Notes: a model not told the origin generated them from the sequence alone. DNA of 64,000 bases from Janthinobacterium sp. (GCA_025360045.1 JANYCY010000003.1:1-64000); one strand, 5' to 3'. Numbered from the stretch's first letter, positions 36,714 to 45,936 are shown. Program-made: numbers and translations.

Positions 36714-37313
36714 TTAAGCCACCGCGAGTTCGATTTCGCTATGGGCTTGGCTGATGCCTTTGTTTTGCATTTCATCGCCCATATTCAGGCCTTCGGCATA
36801 GATGAACTCCACATTGCTCATGCCTAAAAAGCCTAAAACGGTGCGCATATAGTCGGCGATGGTGTCGCCTGCTGTGCCACGATGTACGCCACCACGGGTG
36901 AGCACTACATAAACTTGTTTGCCTGTCAGCAAGCCTTCTGGGCCATTCGCGCCGTATTTAAAGGTGACGCCTGCACGGGCAATCGCGTCAATCCAGTTTT
37001 TAAGTTGGGCGGTGATGCCAAAGTTATACATGGGTGCTGCGATGATTAAAGTGTCAGCCGCTTGCACTTCTGCGATCAAGACATCGTTACGTGCCACGCT
37101 GGCGGCTTGCTCTACGGTGCGTGCTTCAGAGGCGGTCATCAATGCGCCTAAGGTCGCTTCATCCAGCACCGGATGCGGGTTGATGGCTAAATCACGCAAA
37201 ACCAGTTTGGAACCTGCATGAGCTGTGAGTAGTTTTTCAGCCAGCACATTAGCCAATTGGGTAGAAAAAGCACCGTTGCTACGTGCGCTGGAGTTGATTT
37301 GTAAGATGTTCAT
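36714..37313 (-). CDS. azoR: FMN-dependent NADH-azoreductase
   Basis: 199 residues. Flavodoxin-like fold with the FMN-binding N-terminus [19 protein letters not shown] and the segment [21 protein letters not shown], which are hallmarks of AzoR. It reduces azo dyes and quinones with NADH. It is divergent from the LysR regulator at 37429, which probably controls it. Confidence 0.9.
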   Translation of the reverse strand: MNILQINSSARSNGAFSTQLANVLAEKLLTAHAGSKLVLRDLAINPHPVLDEATLGALMTASEARTVEQAASVARNDVLIAEVQAADTLIIAAPMYNFGITAQLKNWIDAIARAGVTFKYGANGPEGLLTGKQVYVVLTRGGVHRGTAGDTIADYMRTVLGFLGMSNVEFIYAEGLNMGDEMQNKGISQAHSEIELAVA

Positions 37314-37396
37314 GGCTGGGTCTCTTCGGTAATGTCTTGGAATGACGCTAATGTAACCCTATCGATAAATGGGCAGAAGCCCATAAAATGGATAGT

Positions 37397-37418
37397 ATTG
37401 TTCCATTAATGGAACAAT
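37397..37418. promoter_or_regulatory. Perfect 22-bp palindrome in the azoR-LysR intergenic region
   Basis: The half-site ATTGTTCCATT is followed by its exact complement. It lies 84 bp from azoR and just upstream of the LysR ATG at 37429, covering an earlier ATG at 37417. It contains a T-N11-A core, so it is a good candidate LysR binding site for autorepression and azoR control. Confidence 0.55.
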
Positions 37419-37428
37419 GGTGCAGCGG

Positions 37429-38325
37429 ATGAAAATCGAAGCCAATGATTTAGTGTTGTTTGCCAGAGTGGTTGAGTGTGGCAGCTTTAGTCGTGCGGCC
37501 GAGCGCATGGGCCTGCCTAAATCAACCGTATCGCGGCGAATTGCCAATATGGAAACGGCACTGGGCGAGCGGCTTTTGATACGCAGCACGCGCAAGCTAA
37601 TGCTGACCGAGTTTGGTCAGCATGTACTCGATCATGCCAGCCAAATTGCTAGCGAAGTGGATGCGGCGGTGGCCTTGGTTGAGCATAGACAGGCGGAGCC
37701 CAGTGGCTTGCTGAGGATTTCTTTGCCGGGAGGGATGGAAGGCTGGGATATGGATCGTTTTTTAAGCGATTTTAGTCGGCGTTATTCGCTCATTCGGTTT
37801 GAGATTGATGTCTCTCCGCGCAGGGTGGATATTTTGGGAGAAAACTTTGATTTGGCGATCAGAATGGGTGATCTGCCTAGCGATGCTCACCTCTCGGCGC
37901 GGCGATTGGCGCTGTTTAGTTCAGGTCTTTATGCCTCGCCGCAATATATTGCGCTTCGTGGCTTGCCCGAGCACCCCGATCAGTTAGCGGCGCACGATAC
38001 CTTAGCCGTGTTAAGTCGTCAGGGGGGCGCGATGTCCTGGGTTTTACAGCGGGGTAAAGTTCAGCATCATTTTCAGCCGATGGCTAAATTAAGTATGAAT
38101 TCACCACAGCTTTTGGTGCGCTTGGCGTGTCAGGGTATGGGCGTGCTGGCGGTTACCGAATCGTTTGCCAAACCCTATTTGCAGGAGGGCAAACTGGTAC
38201 GTATTTTGCCAAATTGGTGCTTACCTGCCGTACCTGCATGGGCTGTTTTTCCTGAGCGGCGGCTGATGCCGGCCAAAACAAGGGTATTTTTGGATCAGTT
38301 AGAGCAGGTTTTACAGAGCAACTAG
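37429..38325 (+). CDS. LysR-family transcriptional regulator
   Basis: 298 residues. The helix-turn-helix is FSRAAERMGLPKSTVSRRIA, followed by the linker helix and a periplasmic-binding-like effector domain (LLRISLPGGMEGWDMDRFL). It resembles the subgroup found next to oxidoreductases. The ATG at 37429 is preferred over 37417 because the latter sits in the palindrome. Likely target: the divergent azoR. Confidence 0.87.
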   Translation: MKIEANDLVLFARVVECGSFSRAAERMGLPKSTVSRRIANMETALGERLLIRSTRKLMLTEFGQHVLDHASQIASEVDAAVALVEHRQAEPSGLLRISLPGGMEGWDMDRFLSDFSRRYSLIRFEIDVSPRRVDILGENFDLAIRMGDLPSDAHLSARRLALFSSGLYASPQYIALRGLPEHPDQLAAHDTLAVLSRQGGAMSWVLQRGKVQHHFQPMAKLSMNSPQLLVRLACQGMGVLAVTESFAKPYLQEGKLVRILPNWCLPAVPAWAVFPERRLMPAKTRVFLDQLEQVLQSN

Positions 38326-38397
38326 AGCTTGTGTTTATTTCAGTGTAATTTTTATTGTTGATAATACATGGCTATAATTTCAATTACTGTAAAAATA

Positions 38398-38426
38398 TTG
38401 ACGTTTGAATAGGCAATTGGCAGTAT
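38398..38426 (+). promoter_or_regulatory. Possible sigma-70 promoter of the Ter cluster
   Basis: TTGACG (38398-38403), a 17-bp spacer and CAGTAT (38421-38426) lie 139 bp upstream of the first terD gene. The -10 match is weak (3 of 6), so this is a tentative assignment. The whole 239-bp gap is AT-rich. Confidence 0.3.
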
Positions 38427-38564
38427 TGAATGAATAGGCTTTGGGGGGAACTCTTTGCCTTCGCTCGCCTTCTTACATTAAGGGGCGTTGGGTGATTGAA
38501 GGGCGATCTGCCCCTATTATTTGAGCGCTCAAGCATTACTTATTTAAACTAAAAAGGATCAAAA

Positions 38565-39143
38565 ATGGCTATTTCATTAAATAAAGGCGGCAATCTTTCC
38601 CTATCTAAAACCGAACCGGGTCTTAAATCGATTTTGCTGGGCTTGGGCTGGGATGCACGCTCTACCGATGGCGCAGATTTCGATCTGGATGCTACGGCCT
38701 TTTTGCTTGGCGAGAATGGTAAGGTGCGCAGCGATGCCGATTTCATTTTTTATAATCAACTGAAATCAAGCTGTGGCTCTGTTGAGCACACCGGTGACAA
38801 TCGTACGGGTGCTGGGGATGGCGATGATGAAGCGCTGAAAATAAATTTAGAAAAAGTGCCTGCAGATATTTCACGGGTTGCTGTTTGCGTCACTATTCAT
38901 GATGCTGATAAGCGTAAGCAAAATTTTGGTCAAGTGAAAGACGCGTTTATGCGCGTGGTGAATTTAGATAACAATGTAGAAATCGTGCGCTTTGATTTAT
39001 CAGAAGACTACAGCACCGAAACCGCCATGATTTTTGGTGAAGTGTATCGCCACAACGCCGAGTGGAAGTTCAAAGCGGTCGGTCAGGGCTTTGCAGGTGG
39101 CCTTGGCCCTCTGTGTGCACAGTTTGGTATTTCGGCTAGTTAA
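38565..39143 (+). CDS. terD: TerD-family stress/tellurite-resistance protein (copy 1)
   Basis: 192 residues. The N-terminus [15 protein letters not shown], the segment [20 protein letters not shown] and the calcium-binding acidic loop [13 protein letters not shown] are diagnostic of TerD. The C-terminus ([16 protein letters not shown]) is also conserved. TerD proteins bind Ca2+ and associate with the inner face of the membrane. The product is closely similar to that of 45937-46512, indicating recent duplication. First gene of the 17-kb Ter cluster. Confidence 0.92.
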   Translation: MAISLNKGGNLSLSKTEPGLKSILLGLGWDARSTDGADFDLDATAFLLGENGKVRSDADFIFYNQLKSSCGSVEHTGDNRTGAGDGDDEALKINLEKVPADISRVAVCVTIHDADKRKQNFGQVKDAFMRVVNLDNNVEIVRFDLSEDYSTETAMIFGEVYRHNAEWKFKAVGQGFAGGLGPLCAQFGISAS

Positions 39144-39235
39144 ATCGCCATTGGCTTGGCTTACTTGGATTTGCAGATTGATATCAGCAAATTATTTAAG
39201 GACTGGCTTCATCTTACTTTCCCTGGTGGCCTGCT

Positions 39236-39310
39236 CGTCATCCCCGAGTGTTTTTATCGGGGATCCAGCAGCGCAGCTGGGTTCCCGCCAAAGGCATGCG
39301 GGAATGACGG
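39236..39310. repeat. R4 palindromic repeat (CGTCATCCCCG .. GGAATGACGG)
   Basis: CGTCATCCCCGAGTG at the left and CGGGAATGACGG at the right form the outer arms, with GGGGATCCAGCAGCGCAGCTGG between them. Same family as 27538, 40068 and 59449. It lies between two TerD genes. Confidence 0.7.
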
Positions 39311-39402
39311 TAAAGCCATATTTGGATTTATTTCGAGCCAAGCTACCCATTTCTTCCGTATTTCTCCTATCGTCTGTTAATGGTGTTTAGTAAGGAATTC
39401 AT

Positions 39403-40044
39403 ATGGCTCTGTCGCTTAAAAAAGGCCAAGGCATTAGCCTCAAAAAAAATGAGCATGATCTCTCTATCGTGACCATTGGTCTGGGGTGGGATATTAGGGA
39501 AGAAAAGAAAGGCTTTTTGGGTGGCCTATTTGCTAAAAAAGAAGAAGATTATGATTTAGATGTGGTGGCTTTTCTCTGTGGTGAGGATGGCAAGGTACAG
39601 GACTTTGGCCGCACCGAAGGTGGGCGTTCTACTTTGGTCGGTGGCGATATCATCTTTTTTAATTCTATGCGCCACCATTCTGGTCAGATCTGGATGACCG
39701 GAGATAATCGCACCGGTGCAGGCGATGGTGATGATGAGCAGGTGATTGTTAAGCTCAATGATTTGCCCGAGCAATATGCAAAAGTCGTGTTTGTGGTGCA
39801 AATTTATAATGCAGCAGAAAATGGCCAAAGTTTTGGCAAAGTACAAAATGCCTTTATCCGCGCAGAAGATGGCAAAGGGCAAGAAATGCTGCGCTTTGAT
39901 TTATCTGGCGGCGCTCAATATGAAAATTGCCGCTCCATGTTGTTTGCAGAATTGATTCGTGAGGATGGCGGCTGGAAATTCAATGCGATTGGCGCACCAT
40001 CGCAATCGGATTCATTTGTTGAGTGGCTAAAACAATACAGCTGA
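39403..40044 (+). CDS. TerD-family protein, TerZ-like (copy 2)
   Basis: 213 residues. MALSLKKGQGISLKK, then LGWDIREEKKGFLGGLFAKK with an extended loop, YDLDVVAFLCGEDGK, and the calcium loop [13 protein letters not shown] are retained. The longer loop and C-terminus (SDSFVEWLKQYS) match TerZ-type members rather than TerD. No enzyme motif. A good ribosome site (AAGGAATTC) precedes the ATG. Confidence 0.9.
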   Translation: MALSLKKGQGISLKKNEHDLSIVTIGLGWDIREEKKGFLGGLFAKKEEDYDLDVVAFLCGEDGKVQDFGRTEGGRSTLVGGDIIFFNSMRHHSGQIWMTGDNRTGAGDGDDEQVIVKLNDLPEQYAKVVFVVQIYNAAENGQSFGKVQNAFIRAEDGKGQEMLRFDLSGGAQYENCRSMLFAELIREDGGWKFNAIGAPSQSDSFVEWLKQYS

Positions 40045-40067
40045 GGATGTGCTGATTGCTTCGCTTT

Positions 40068-40133
40068 GTCATTCCAGAGGCGGGAATCCAGCAATTGCAC
40101 TGGATCCCCGACAAAAATATGCGGGGATAATGT
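40068..40133. repeat. R4 palindromic repeat, variant copy
   Basis: GTCATTCCAGAGGCGGGAAT and CCAGCAATTGCACTGGATCC, then GCGGGGATAATG. It shares the central CCAGCAATTGCACTGGATC with 27538. It lies just before the first TerY gene. Confidence 0.6.
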
Positions 40134-40158
40134 TTCAGCACTTCCCTAAGAGAACATC

Positions 40159-40797
40159 ATGAGCCGACGCCTTCCCGTTTATATCCTTCTTGATACCTCC
40201 GGCTCCATGCGGGGCGAGCCCATTCACTCGGTGAATGTGGGCTTGCAAGCCATGTTGAGTGCGCTTAGGCAAGACCCTTACGCTTTAGAAAGTGTGGCGC
40301 TGTCGATTATTACTTTCGATTTAGAGGCGCGGGAATATCTGCCTTTAACACCGCTGGCCGATGTGCAGCTACATGAAGTGAGTTCCCCCAATGCCGGAGC
40401 CACCTTTATGGGCGCGGCATTAGAGCTGTTACTTGCGTGTGTTGAGCGCGATGTTAAAAAGAGCAGTGAAGATGAAAAAGGCGATTGGCGGCCACTGATG
40501 TTTTTAATGACTGATGGCAGCCCGTCTGATCTGCACGCTTATAGGCAAGCGATTCCAGCGATTAAGCAGTGTCAGTTTGGAGTCATAATTGCTTGCGCCG
40601 CAGGCCCTAAGGCCAAGCAGGAATATTTACTGGAGCTGACTGATCGCGTGGTGACTTTGGACACCATGGATGCCTCGGCGTTTTCCGGCTTTTTTAAATG
40701 GGTTTCCGCCAGCGTAGCTGTAGGCAGCAGCAGCGCAGGCGTTGCGAACGATATGGCTTTGCCGCCACCACCGCCAGAAATCCATCTCGTATTGTAA
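40159..40797 (+). CDS. TerY-type von Willebrand factor A protein (1)
   Basis: 212 residues forming one vWA domain. The MIDAS metal site is complete: DTSGS at residues 12-16, Thr82 in AGATFMG and Asp119 in LMTDGSPSD. The end is a proline run (PPPPPE) before the stop. In Ter systems TerY proteins pair with a PP2C phosphatase and a kinase, and both follow here. It may act as a metal-dependent scaffold. No zinc ribbon in this copy. Confidence 0.88.
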   Translation: MSRRLPVYILLDTSGSMRGEPIHSVNVGLQAMLSALRQDPYALESVALSIITFDLEAREYLPLTPLADVQLHEVSSPNAGATFMGAALELLLACVERDVKKSSEDEKGDWRPLMFLMTDGSPSDLHAYRQAIPAIKQCQFGVIIACAAGPKAKQEYLLELTDRVVTLDTMDASAFSGFFKWVSASVAVGSSSAGVANDMALPPPPPEIHLVL

Positions 40798-40884
40798 TTT
40801 TGTGGGTGGCATATACGGTGCAATGCGTCTGAATAAAGCCTCAGACTTATTACGCCCTACGGTTTAATTTAAACGAGCAAAACC

Positions 40885-41928
40885 ATGCGCAGATTGCCGG
40901 TGTTTTTTGTTTTGGATTGTTCCGAATCGATGGTGGGTGACAGCCTGCAAAAAATGGAAGACGGCTTACAGGCCATTGTTCGTGCGCTCAGAACCGATCC
41001 TCATGCCTTAGAAACGGTTTATATCTCGGTGATTGCCTTTGCGGGGGTGGCCAAAACCATTGCGCCCTTGGTTGAGCTGGTTTCTTTTTACCCGCCCAAA
41101 TTACCGCTAGGTGGAGGAACCAGTTTAGGCGTGGCCTTAGAAACGCTGATGGCCGAGTTAGATAGCGTTGTGGTGAAAACCACGCCCGATCGCAAAGGTG
41201 ATTGGAAGCCGATTGTTTATCTCTTTACCGATGGTCGCCCAACTGATAATCCCAACGAGGCCATTGATCGCTGGAATGCCAAATACGCCAAAAAAGCTAC
41301 GCTGATTGCGGTGGGTTTGGGCCAGTCAGTCGATTTTGAAACACTGCGCAGGCTAACCGACAACGCCATGATGTTTGAAGACACGCAGGAAGGCGACTTC
41401 AAAAAGTTTATCAACTGGGTGACCGCTTCAGTGGTGGCGCAAAGTAAAAGTGTGGGGGAAAGCGATGCGCAATCGCTGGCCAATATCGACGCCAGCCTGA
41501 TGCGTATTTTTAAAAATCCACCCTCCAAACAAGCCGATGAAGCCTGCATCACCCTAGTAGGCCGCTGCCAGAAAACCCGTAAACCCTATTTAATGAAGTA
41601 CGACCGTGCCATTCAAGATGTGGCAACCAGAGATTTTAAGCTGCAAGTTTCTCGCTTTGAGATCGCTGGCTGCTATCCGCTAGAAGAAGATTATTTTATT
41701 TGGTCTGATCCGCGAGCCATGGATTTGAAAGTAAATAGCGCAGATTTAATCGGCACCCCGGGCTGCCCGCACTGCGGCAACTTCACCGCCTTTGCCGCCT
41801 GCGGCTGTGGAAAACTGATGTGCATCAACGGCCCAGAAGAAGGCTTTTGCCCTTGGTGCAAAAAATTAGTCTCGTTTAGCTGCTCTGGGGACGAGGATGG
41901 CTTTGATGTAGGGCGCGGGAGAGGGTGA
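40885..41928 (+). CDS. TerY-type vWA protein with C-terminal zinc ribbon (2)
   Basis: 347 residues. vWA domain with MIDAS elements DCSES (11-15), GGGTSLG and LFTDGRPTD, then a TerY-C region with clustered cysteines: CPHCGNF, ACGCGKLMC and CPWCKKLVSFSC, likely binding zinc. The C-terminal ten residues (FDVGRGRG) are encoded by GTAGGGCGCGGG-like DNA that resembles the R2 repeat, so the tail may be repeat-derived. Paralogue of the preceding gene with an added domain. Confidence 0.88.
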   Translation: MRRLPVFFVLDCSESMVGDSLQKMEDGLQAIVRALRTDPHALETVYISVIAFAGVAKTIAPLVELVSFYPPKLPLGGGTSLGVALETLMAELDSVVVKTTPDRKGDWKPIVYLFTDGRPTDNPNEAIDRWNAKYAKKATLIAVGLGQSVDFETLRRLTDNAMMFEDTQEGDFKKFINWVTASVVAQSKSVGESDAQSLANIDASLMRIFKNPPSKQADEACITLVGRCQKTRKPYLMKYDRAIQDVATRDFKLQVSRFEIAGCYPLEEDYFIWSDPRAMDLKVNSADLIGTPGCPHCGNFTAFAACGCGKLMCINGPEEGFCPWCKKLVSFSCSGDEDGFDVGRGRG

Positions 41929-41954
41929 TAGATGTGTGTACGAGATAAAATCAA

Positions 41955-42265
41955 AAAGATCTTTTTAGTGCCTCCGGCACGTTGATTTTGGAGCGGTAGC
42001 CACCGCGGGGGCGTTCTTTTCTTGAACGGCCAAGAAAAGAACCAAAAGAAGGCCGCCCCAACCAGCACGAAATCCCCTCACTGCGGATAATCGGCTCGGC
42101 GAAAAAGGCTGCTCGCTCGCTGCCTCGCTACCCCTTTTCCGAAACCCCGATCCGCTTATTCCTCGCTTCGGCGTGCTTCAAGGGGGGATTTAAGCCCTAT
42201 GCCGAGAGCGCGGTCATTACATTTTTCGTGGTTTGCTGATGTAAAAGCAAACTGCTTAGTACGTA
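41955..42265 (+). repeat. R1 repeat copy with degenerate termini
   Basis: The core begins CTTTTTAGTGCCTCCGGCACG. The CAAGAAAAGAAC stem (around 42015-42055) pairs perfectly but differs in sequence from other copies. Outer termini are decayed. It lies immediately after the TerY gene and before the phosphatase gene. Confidence 0.7.
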
Positions 42266-42346
42266 TAAGGGGCAAGCTATGGCCCACAGTTTATAAATGA
42301 CACATCCCCGATGTTCAGCCTTTCACGGGGAATATACGAGACTGCT

Positions 42347-43627
42347 ATGCACCTTCCTTCCGATTCAAATTCCCCGCCTGAATCCTCGCCTATTTATTTA
42401 TCCAATAAGCCCGGTGCAATACCGCCTGCTGGCACGGTGGCTAGCCAGCCGCTTAGCCCCAAAGTGGTTTTTCAAGCGCCTAATGCTAAGGCGGGGCAGA
42501 TTTATTGCGGCAAGTTGCGTGAAGTGGCGGCCAATGGTCGGGCCTTGCAGTTTAAAGAGGTTAGCCTGCCTGCTGCTTTGACGCTGACTTTGAGCGAGCA
42601 AGGAGAATTACAGGGGCTGCCCGCAGTGGCTGGCGATCATCTCATTACTTTTCAGTGGTCAGAGGATGGCTTGCAGTGGCGTGCAGGGCAATGCACGCTG
42701 CTGGTTAATCCTGATCCGCGCAGCCTGTGGCAAATCAATGAGCCAGCCAGCGACGCGATCTACCCCAAGTCGCATAGCGCCGTGCAGGCAATCAATGCTG
42801 GCGATTTAAAGATCGCTGCCGCCAGCCGCCGTGGCCGCTCGCACGAACATGCGGGCCTGTTCAGAGATGATGATTTTCATGTGCAGCACGATGCTGCATC
42901 GGGCTGGAGCGTGCTGTTGGTGGCCGATGGCGCAGGTAGCGCCAAGTATTCGCGCTGGGGCTCAAAGCTGGCGGTAGAGACTGCTGGGGAATATTTGCGG
43001 ACTACTTTAAAAGGGGATCTTGGAGCCAGCATCAACCATGCCTTGCAAGTTTGGGATGCGGATCCCGAATCCATTAGTGGGCAAATTGGCAGGCAGTTTC
43101 ATTCTGTATTTTACGATGCAGCTACTTTGGCGGTGGACGCCATAGAGCAAGCCGCAATACCACAGCAAAGCGACGCCAAGGATTACGCAACGACACTTTT
43201 AGCTGCGGCGGTTAAGCAGGAAGGCGGGCAACTCTTTTTAGCCGCATTCTGGATAGGCGACGGGGCGATTGCCGCTTACGGGCCGCGCGGCAAAGTGCGG
43301 CTGATGGGCCTGCCCGATAGTGGTGAGTTTGCGGGGCAAACGCGCTTTTTAGACCGCGCAGCTCTCGCTTCTGATCGTTTTGCACAAAGAGTAAAAATCG
43401 GCCGCTACAGCGATATTTCGGCGGTGATTTTGATGAGTGATGGCATTTCAGACCCAAAGTTTGAAACGGATAAAGGCCTGGCTAGCGGGGATAAATGGGA
43501 TGCCCTCTGGGACGAAATCGCGCCTTGCCTTGCGGCCGATCAGCCAGAGCAAAGCCTGCTGGATTGGATGGGATTTTTTATCCCCGGTCACCACGATGAC
43601 CGAAGCATAGCGCTGCTTTGGGGCTGA
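42347..43627 (+). CDS. PP2C-like serine/threonine phosphatase of the TerY-P triad
   Basis: 426 residues. A ~140-residue N-terminal region of unknown fold precedes a PP2C domain with HEHAGLFRDDDF (metal-binding DD), LLVADGAGSAKYSRWGSKLA (DGxG), AAFWIGDGAIAAYG, VILMSDGISD and the final GHHDDRSIALLW. The metal-binding aspartates are retained. Expected to dephosphorylate substrates of the adjacent kinase. The ATG at 42347 is chosen; an in-frame ATG at 42311 would add 12 residues and has no ribosome site. Confidence 0.85.
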   Translation: MHLPSDSNSPPESSPIYLSNKPGAIPPAGTVASQPLSPKVVFQAPNAKAGQIYCGKLREVAANGRALQFKEVSLPAALTLTLSEQGELQGLPAVAGDHLITFQWSEDGLQWRAGQCTLLVNPDPRSLWQINEPASDAIYPKSHSAVQAINAGDLKIAAASRRGRSHEHAGLFRDDDFHVQHDAASGWSVLLVADGAGSAKYSRWGSKLAVETAGEYLRTTLKGDLGASINHALQVWDADPESISGQIGRQFHSVFYDAATLAVDAIEQAAIPQQSDAKDYATTLLAAAVKQEGGQLFLAAFWIGDGAIAAYGPRGKVRLMGLPDSGEFAGQTRFLDRAALASDRFAQRVKIGRYSDISAVILMSDGISDPKFETDKGLASGDKWDALWDEIAPCLAADQPEQSLLDWMGFFIPGHHDDRSIALLWG

Positions 43628-43651
43628 GATGTTAAAACCCAAATCTTTAAT

Positions 43652-43770
43652 GTAGGTTGGGTTAGCAGGTTTTATTGCGTAACCCAACGTTTTTTTGTAA
43701 TGAAACATGTTGGGTTACGCTGTTTTGCACCGCAAAAAAACTGCGGTGCAAAGCAGCTAACCCAACCTAC
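43652..43770. repeat. Palindromic repeat GTAGGTTGGGTTAGC
   Basis: A perfect 15-bp inverted repeat (43652-43666 and 43756-43770) with an inner pair GCGTAACCCAACG / TGTTGGGTTACGC. It lies between the phosphatase and kinase genes; the R3 ending GTGGTTCAAGATTTGGGTTT follows at 43787. Confidence 0.65.
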
Positions 43771-43858
43771 GGAGCTGTGCTCTGAGTGGTTCAAGATTTG
43801 GGTTTAAAGGCATCAAGCTTGGGGTTTTTTGTTTGCAGTAGGCAATCAGGAGTTAGGC

Positions 43859-45355
43859 ATGGCTAAGGTGATTCAGTGCCGCACATTGGATGGGCAGCTG
43901 GTTGAGTTTGTGGATGAAATGATTGCTTCCGGGGCGATGAAAGAGGTTTATTTCTCGCCGGATAAGTCTTATGTGGTGGCGTTTTATAAGAAGCAGCAAG
44001 ACGCTCAGGCGCTTGAGCGCTTGCAGATGATTATCGGCAAATACCGCGAGGGAATTTTTAATCAGGCGGGCGGCGATTACTGGAAAAACCTGTTTTGCTG
44101 GCCAACGGCGCTTTTGGAATACGAGGGGCGACATGGGCTGATTGCACCGACTTATCCTGCGCATTTTTTCTTTGAGTTTGGCTCCAAAAATCATGACATG
44201 CTCGAGATCAAGGGCAAGGAAAAAGAAGGCAAGTGGTTTGCTGCGGCTAATTTGCGCCAGCGTTTTGTCGATCAGCGTGAGCTGGGCGATTGGCTGAGCC
44301 ATTTAAAGATCTGTGTGCTGATTGCCCGTGCGGTGCGCCGTATGCATATGGCAGGGCTGGCGCATTCTGATTTGTCTTATAAAAACGTGCTGGTCGATCC
44401 AAGTGGTGGCTTGGCTTGCGTGATTGATGTGGACGGCCTAGTCGTGCCGGGCCGCTATCCGCCGGATGTGGTGGGCACGCCTGATTTTATTGCCCCCGAA
44501 GTGGTCAGTACCAGTCATTTAGCTAAGGGCGATCCGCAGCGCAATCTGCCACGCCGCGAAACAGACCAGCATGCGCTGGCCGTGCTGATCTATATGTATC
44601 TGCTGTATCGCCACCCTCTGCGCGGCGGCAAAGTGCACGATATGAGCGATGAGCAGCGGGACGAGGCGCTGTCTATGGGCGAGCGTGCGCTGTTTATTGA
44701 GCATCCTAGCGATGCAAGTAATCGCATCAATCTGAATGACGCCAAGCCGACTGAGCTGCCGTGGGCCGACACGCGTCAGCTACCTTACACTCTGACCGGG
44801 CCTTATCTGGCTCCGCTGTTTAAGCAAGCTTTTGTTGAGGGCTTGCATCAGCCGACTAAGCGCCCATCGGCCAATGATTGGGAAACGGCGCTGCTTAAAA
44901 CCATTGATCTGGCCCTGCCTTGCCGCTGCGAGCAGAAATGGTTTGTGTTTGATAACTCCACCCAGCCCGCCTGCCCGTTTTGTGGCTCGGCTTATCACGG
45001 CCAGTTGCCGGTGCTTAATCTGTATTCATCCCGGCAAGAAGGGCAGTTCCGGCCCGATAACCATCGCTTAATGGTTTGGGAAGGGCAATCGCTTTACCCT
45101 TGGCACGCCAATTACTTGCTAGCCCCAAATGAAAAGCTGGCGGATGAACATAAAGAGCGCGTGGCTTACTTTATTTTTTATCGCAATGTGTGGTGGATTT
45201 TTAACGTCGGCCTACCCGATTTAATGGACGTGGCTAGCAAACAAACCGTGGTCATTGGCGGCAAATTGGCTTTGAAAGACGGCCAGCAAATTCTGCTAGA
45301 TAAGAAGGAGGGCGGCAGATTGGTGGTGGTGCAGATGGTGGGGGAGGTAATTTAG
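43859..45355 (+). CDS. Divergent protein kinase with zinc-ribbon, TerY-P triad
   Basis: 498 residues. Kinase-like N-terminal lobe (EVYFSPDKSYVVAFYKK), catalytic loop AHSDLSYKNVLVDP (residues 168-181) where HSD replaces HRD, and metal-binding DVDG (190-193) in place of DFG. TPDFIAPEVV is the activation-segment end. The C-terminal ~150 residues have a CRCEQKW .. CPFCGSAYHG zinc-finger-like module and an uncharacterised domain. With the PP2C and TerY genes it makes the three-gene set. The ATG at 43859 has AGGAG upstream. Confidence 0.88.
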   Translation: MAKVIQCRTLDGQLVEFVDEMIASGAMKEVYFSPDKSYVVAFYKKQQDAQALERLQMIIGKYREGIFNQAGGDYWKNLFCWPTALLEYEGRHGLIAPTYPAHFFFEFGSKNHDMLEIKGKEKEGKWFAAANLRQRFVDQRELGDWLSHLKICVLIARAVRRMHMAGLAHSDLSYKNVLVDPSGGLACVIDVDGLVVPGRYPPDVVGTPDFIAPEVVSTSHLAKGDPQRNLPRRETDQHALAVLIYMYLLYRHPLRGGKVHDMSDEQRDEALSMGERALFIEHPSDASNRINLNDAKPTELPWADTRQLPYTLTGPYLAPLFKQAFVEGLHQPTKRPSANDWETALLKTIDLALPCRCEQKWFVFDNSTQPACPFCGSAYHGQLPVLNLYSSRQEGQFRPDNHRLMVWEGQSLYPWHANYLLAPNEKLADEHKERVAYFIFYRNVWWIFNVGLPDLMDVASKQTVVIGGKLALKDGQQILLDKKEGGRLVVVQMVGEVI

Positions 45356-45407
45356 GCCGCCTATAGGCATCAAGTTAAGACAAAAACATAGCAAAAAAAC
45401 AGATTTT

Positions 45408-45493
45408 CATAGGGTGTGCAAGTCGTTTTTCTTGCGCACCGGTTTTTGTGGTGTGCCATGGTGCGTAACGCCTACGGCGTTTTGCACCCTATG
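45408..45493. repeat. Palindromic repeat CATAGGGTGTGCAA
   Basis: CATAGGGTGTGCAA (45408-45421) and TTTGCACCCTATG (45481-45493) form the arms, with GCGTAACGCC and CCTACGGCG inside. It resembles the core of the repeat at 23510-23545 (GTAGGGTGCGCAAG). It occupies the start of a 581-bp gap. Confidence 0.6.
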
Positions 45494-45936
45494 TTTGCAC
45501 ACTCGTATAGCGCCGATTTGCATGATGACAAAAACCTAACTTGATGCGCATAGCTGAGGCCGTTGAGACCGCCAAGGGTCTGCAGCAGGCAAAATAAATG
45601 CAGGTGGATGAAACTTCTATGCCCTTGTCCTGTCTTTTGTAAGCACATGATCTTTATGAGTTGGCGGATGTTTTGTTTGTACTTGTCTAATTACTGATGA
45701 TCAAAGCAAGAAATTATTAATAATTATAATTACTTATCTTGCTTCGCTTGAAAATGGCCGAGGGTGAATAGATCTATAAGGCCTGATCACTTGCGGATAA
45801 AACGTTGCTCTTTTTGGCCTGAGTGAAATATGCGCAACGGATAATTTTGGTATTATTGGATTTGATGTGTGTTCTTTGTAAGAGTGTCGCCGTTTTTAGT
45901 AAGGCGTGTCGTTAATTTTTTTAAGGAATTTCGTTT
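45494..45936. other. Long AT-rich intergenic region upstream of a terD gene
   Basis: No coding region is supported. It holds a palindrome AATTATTAATAATT near 45715 and AT-rich DNA near 45840 that may contain the promoter of the second Ter transcription unit. Its length suggests a separate control point. Confidence 0.4.
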
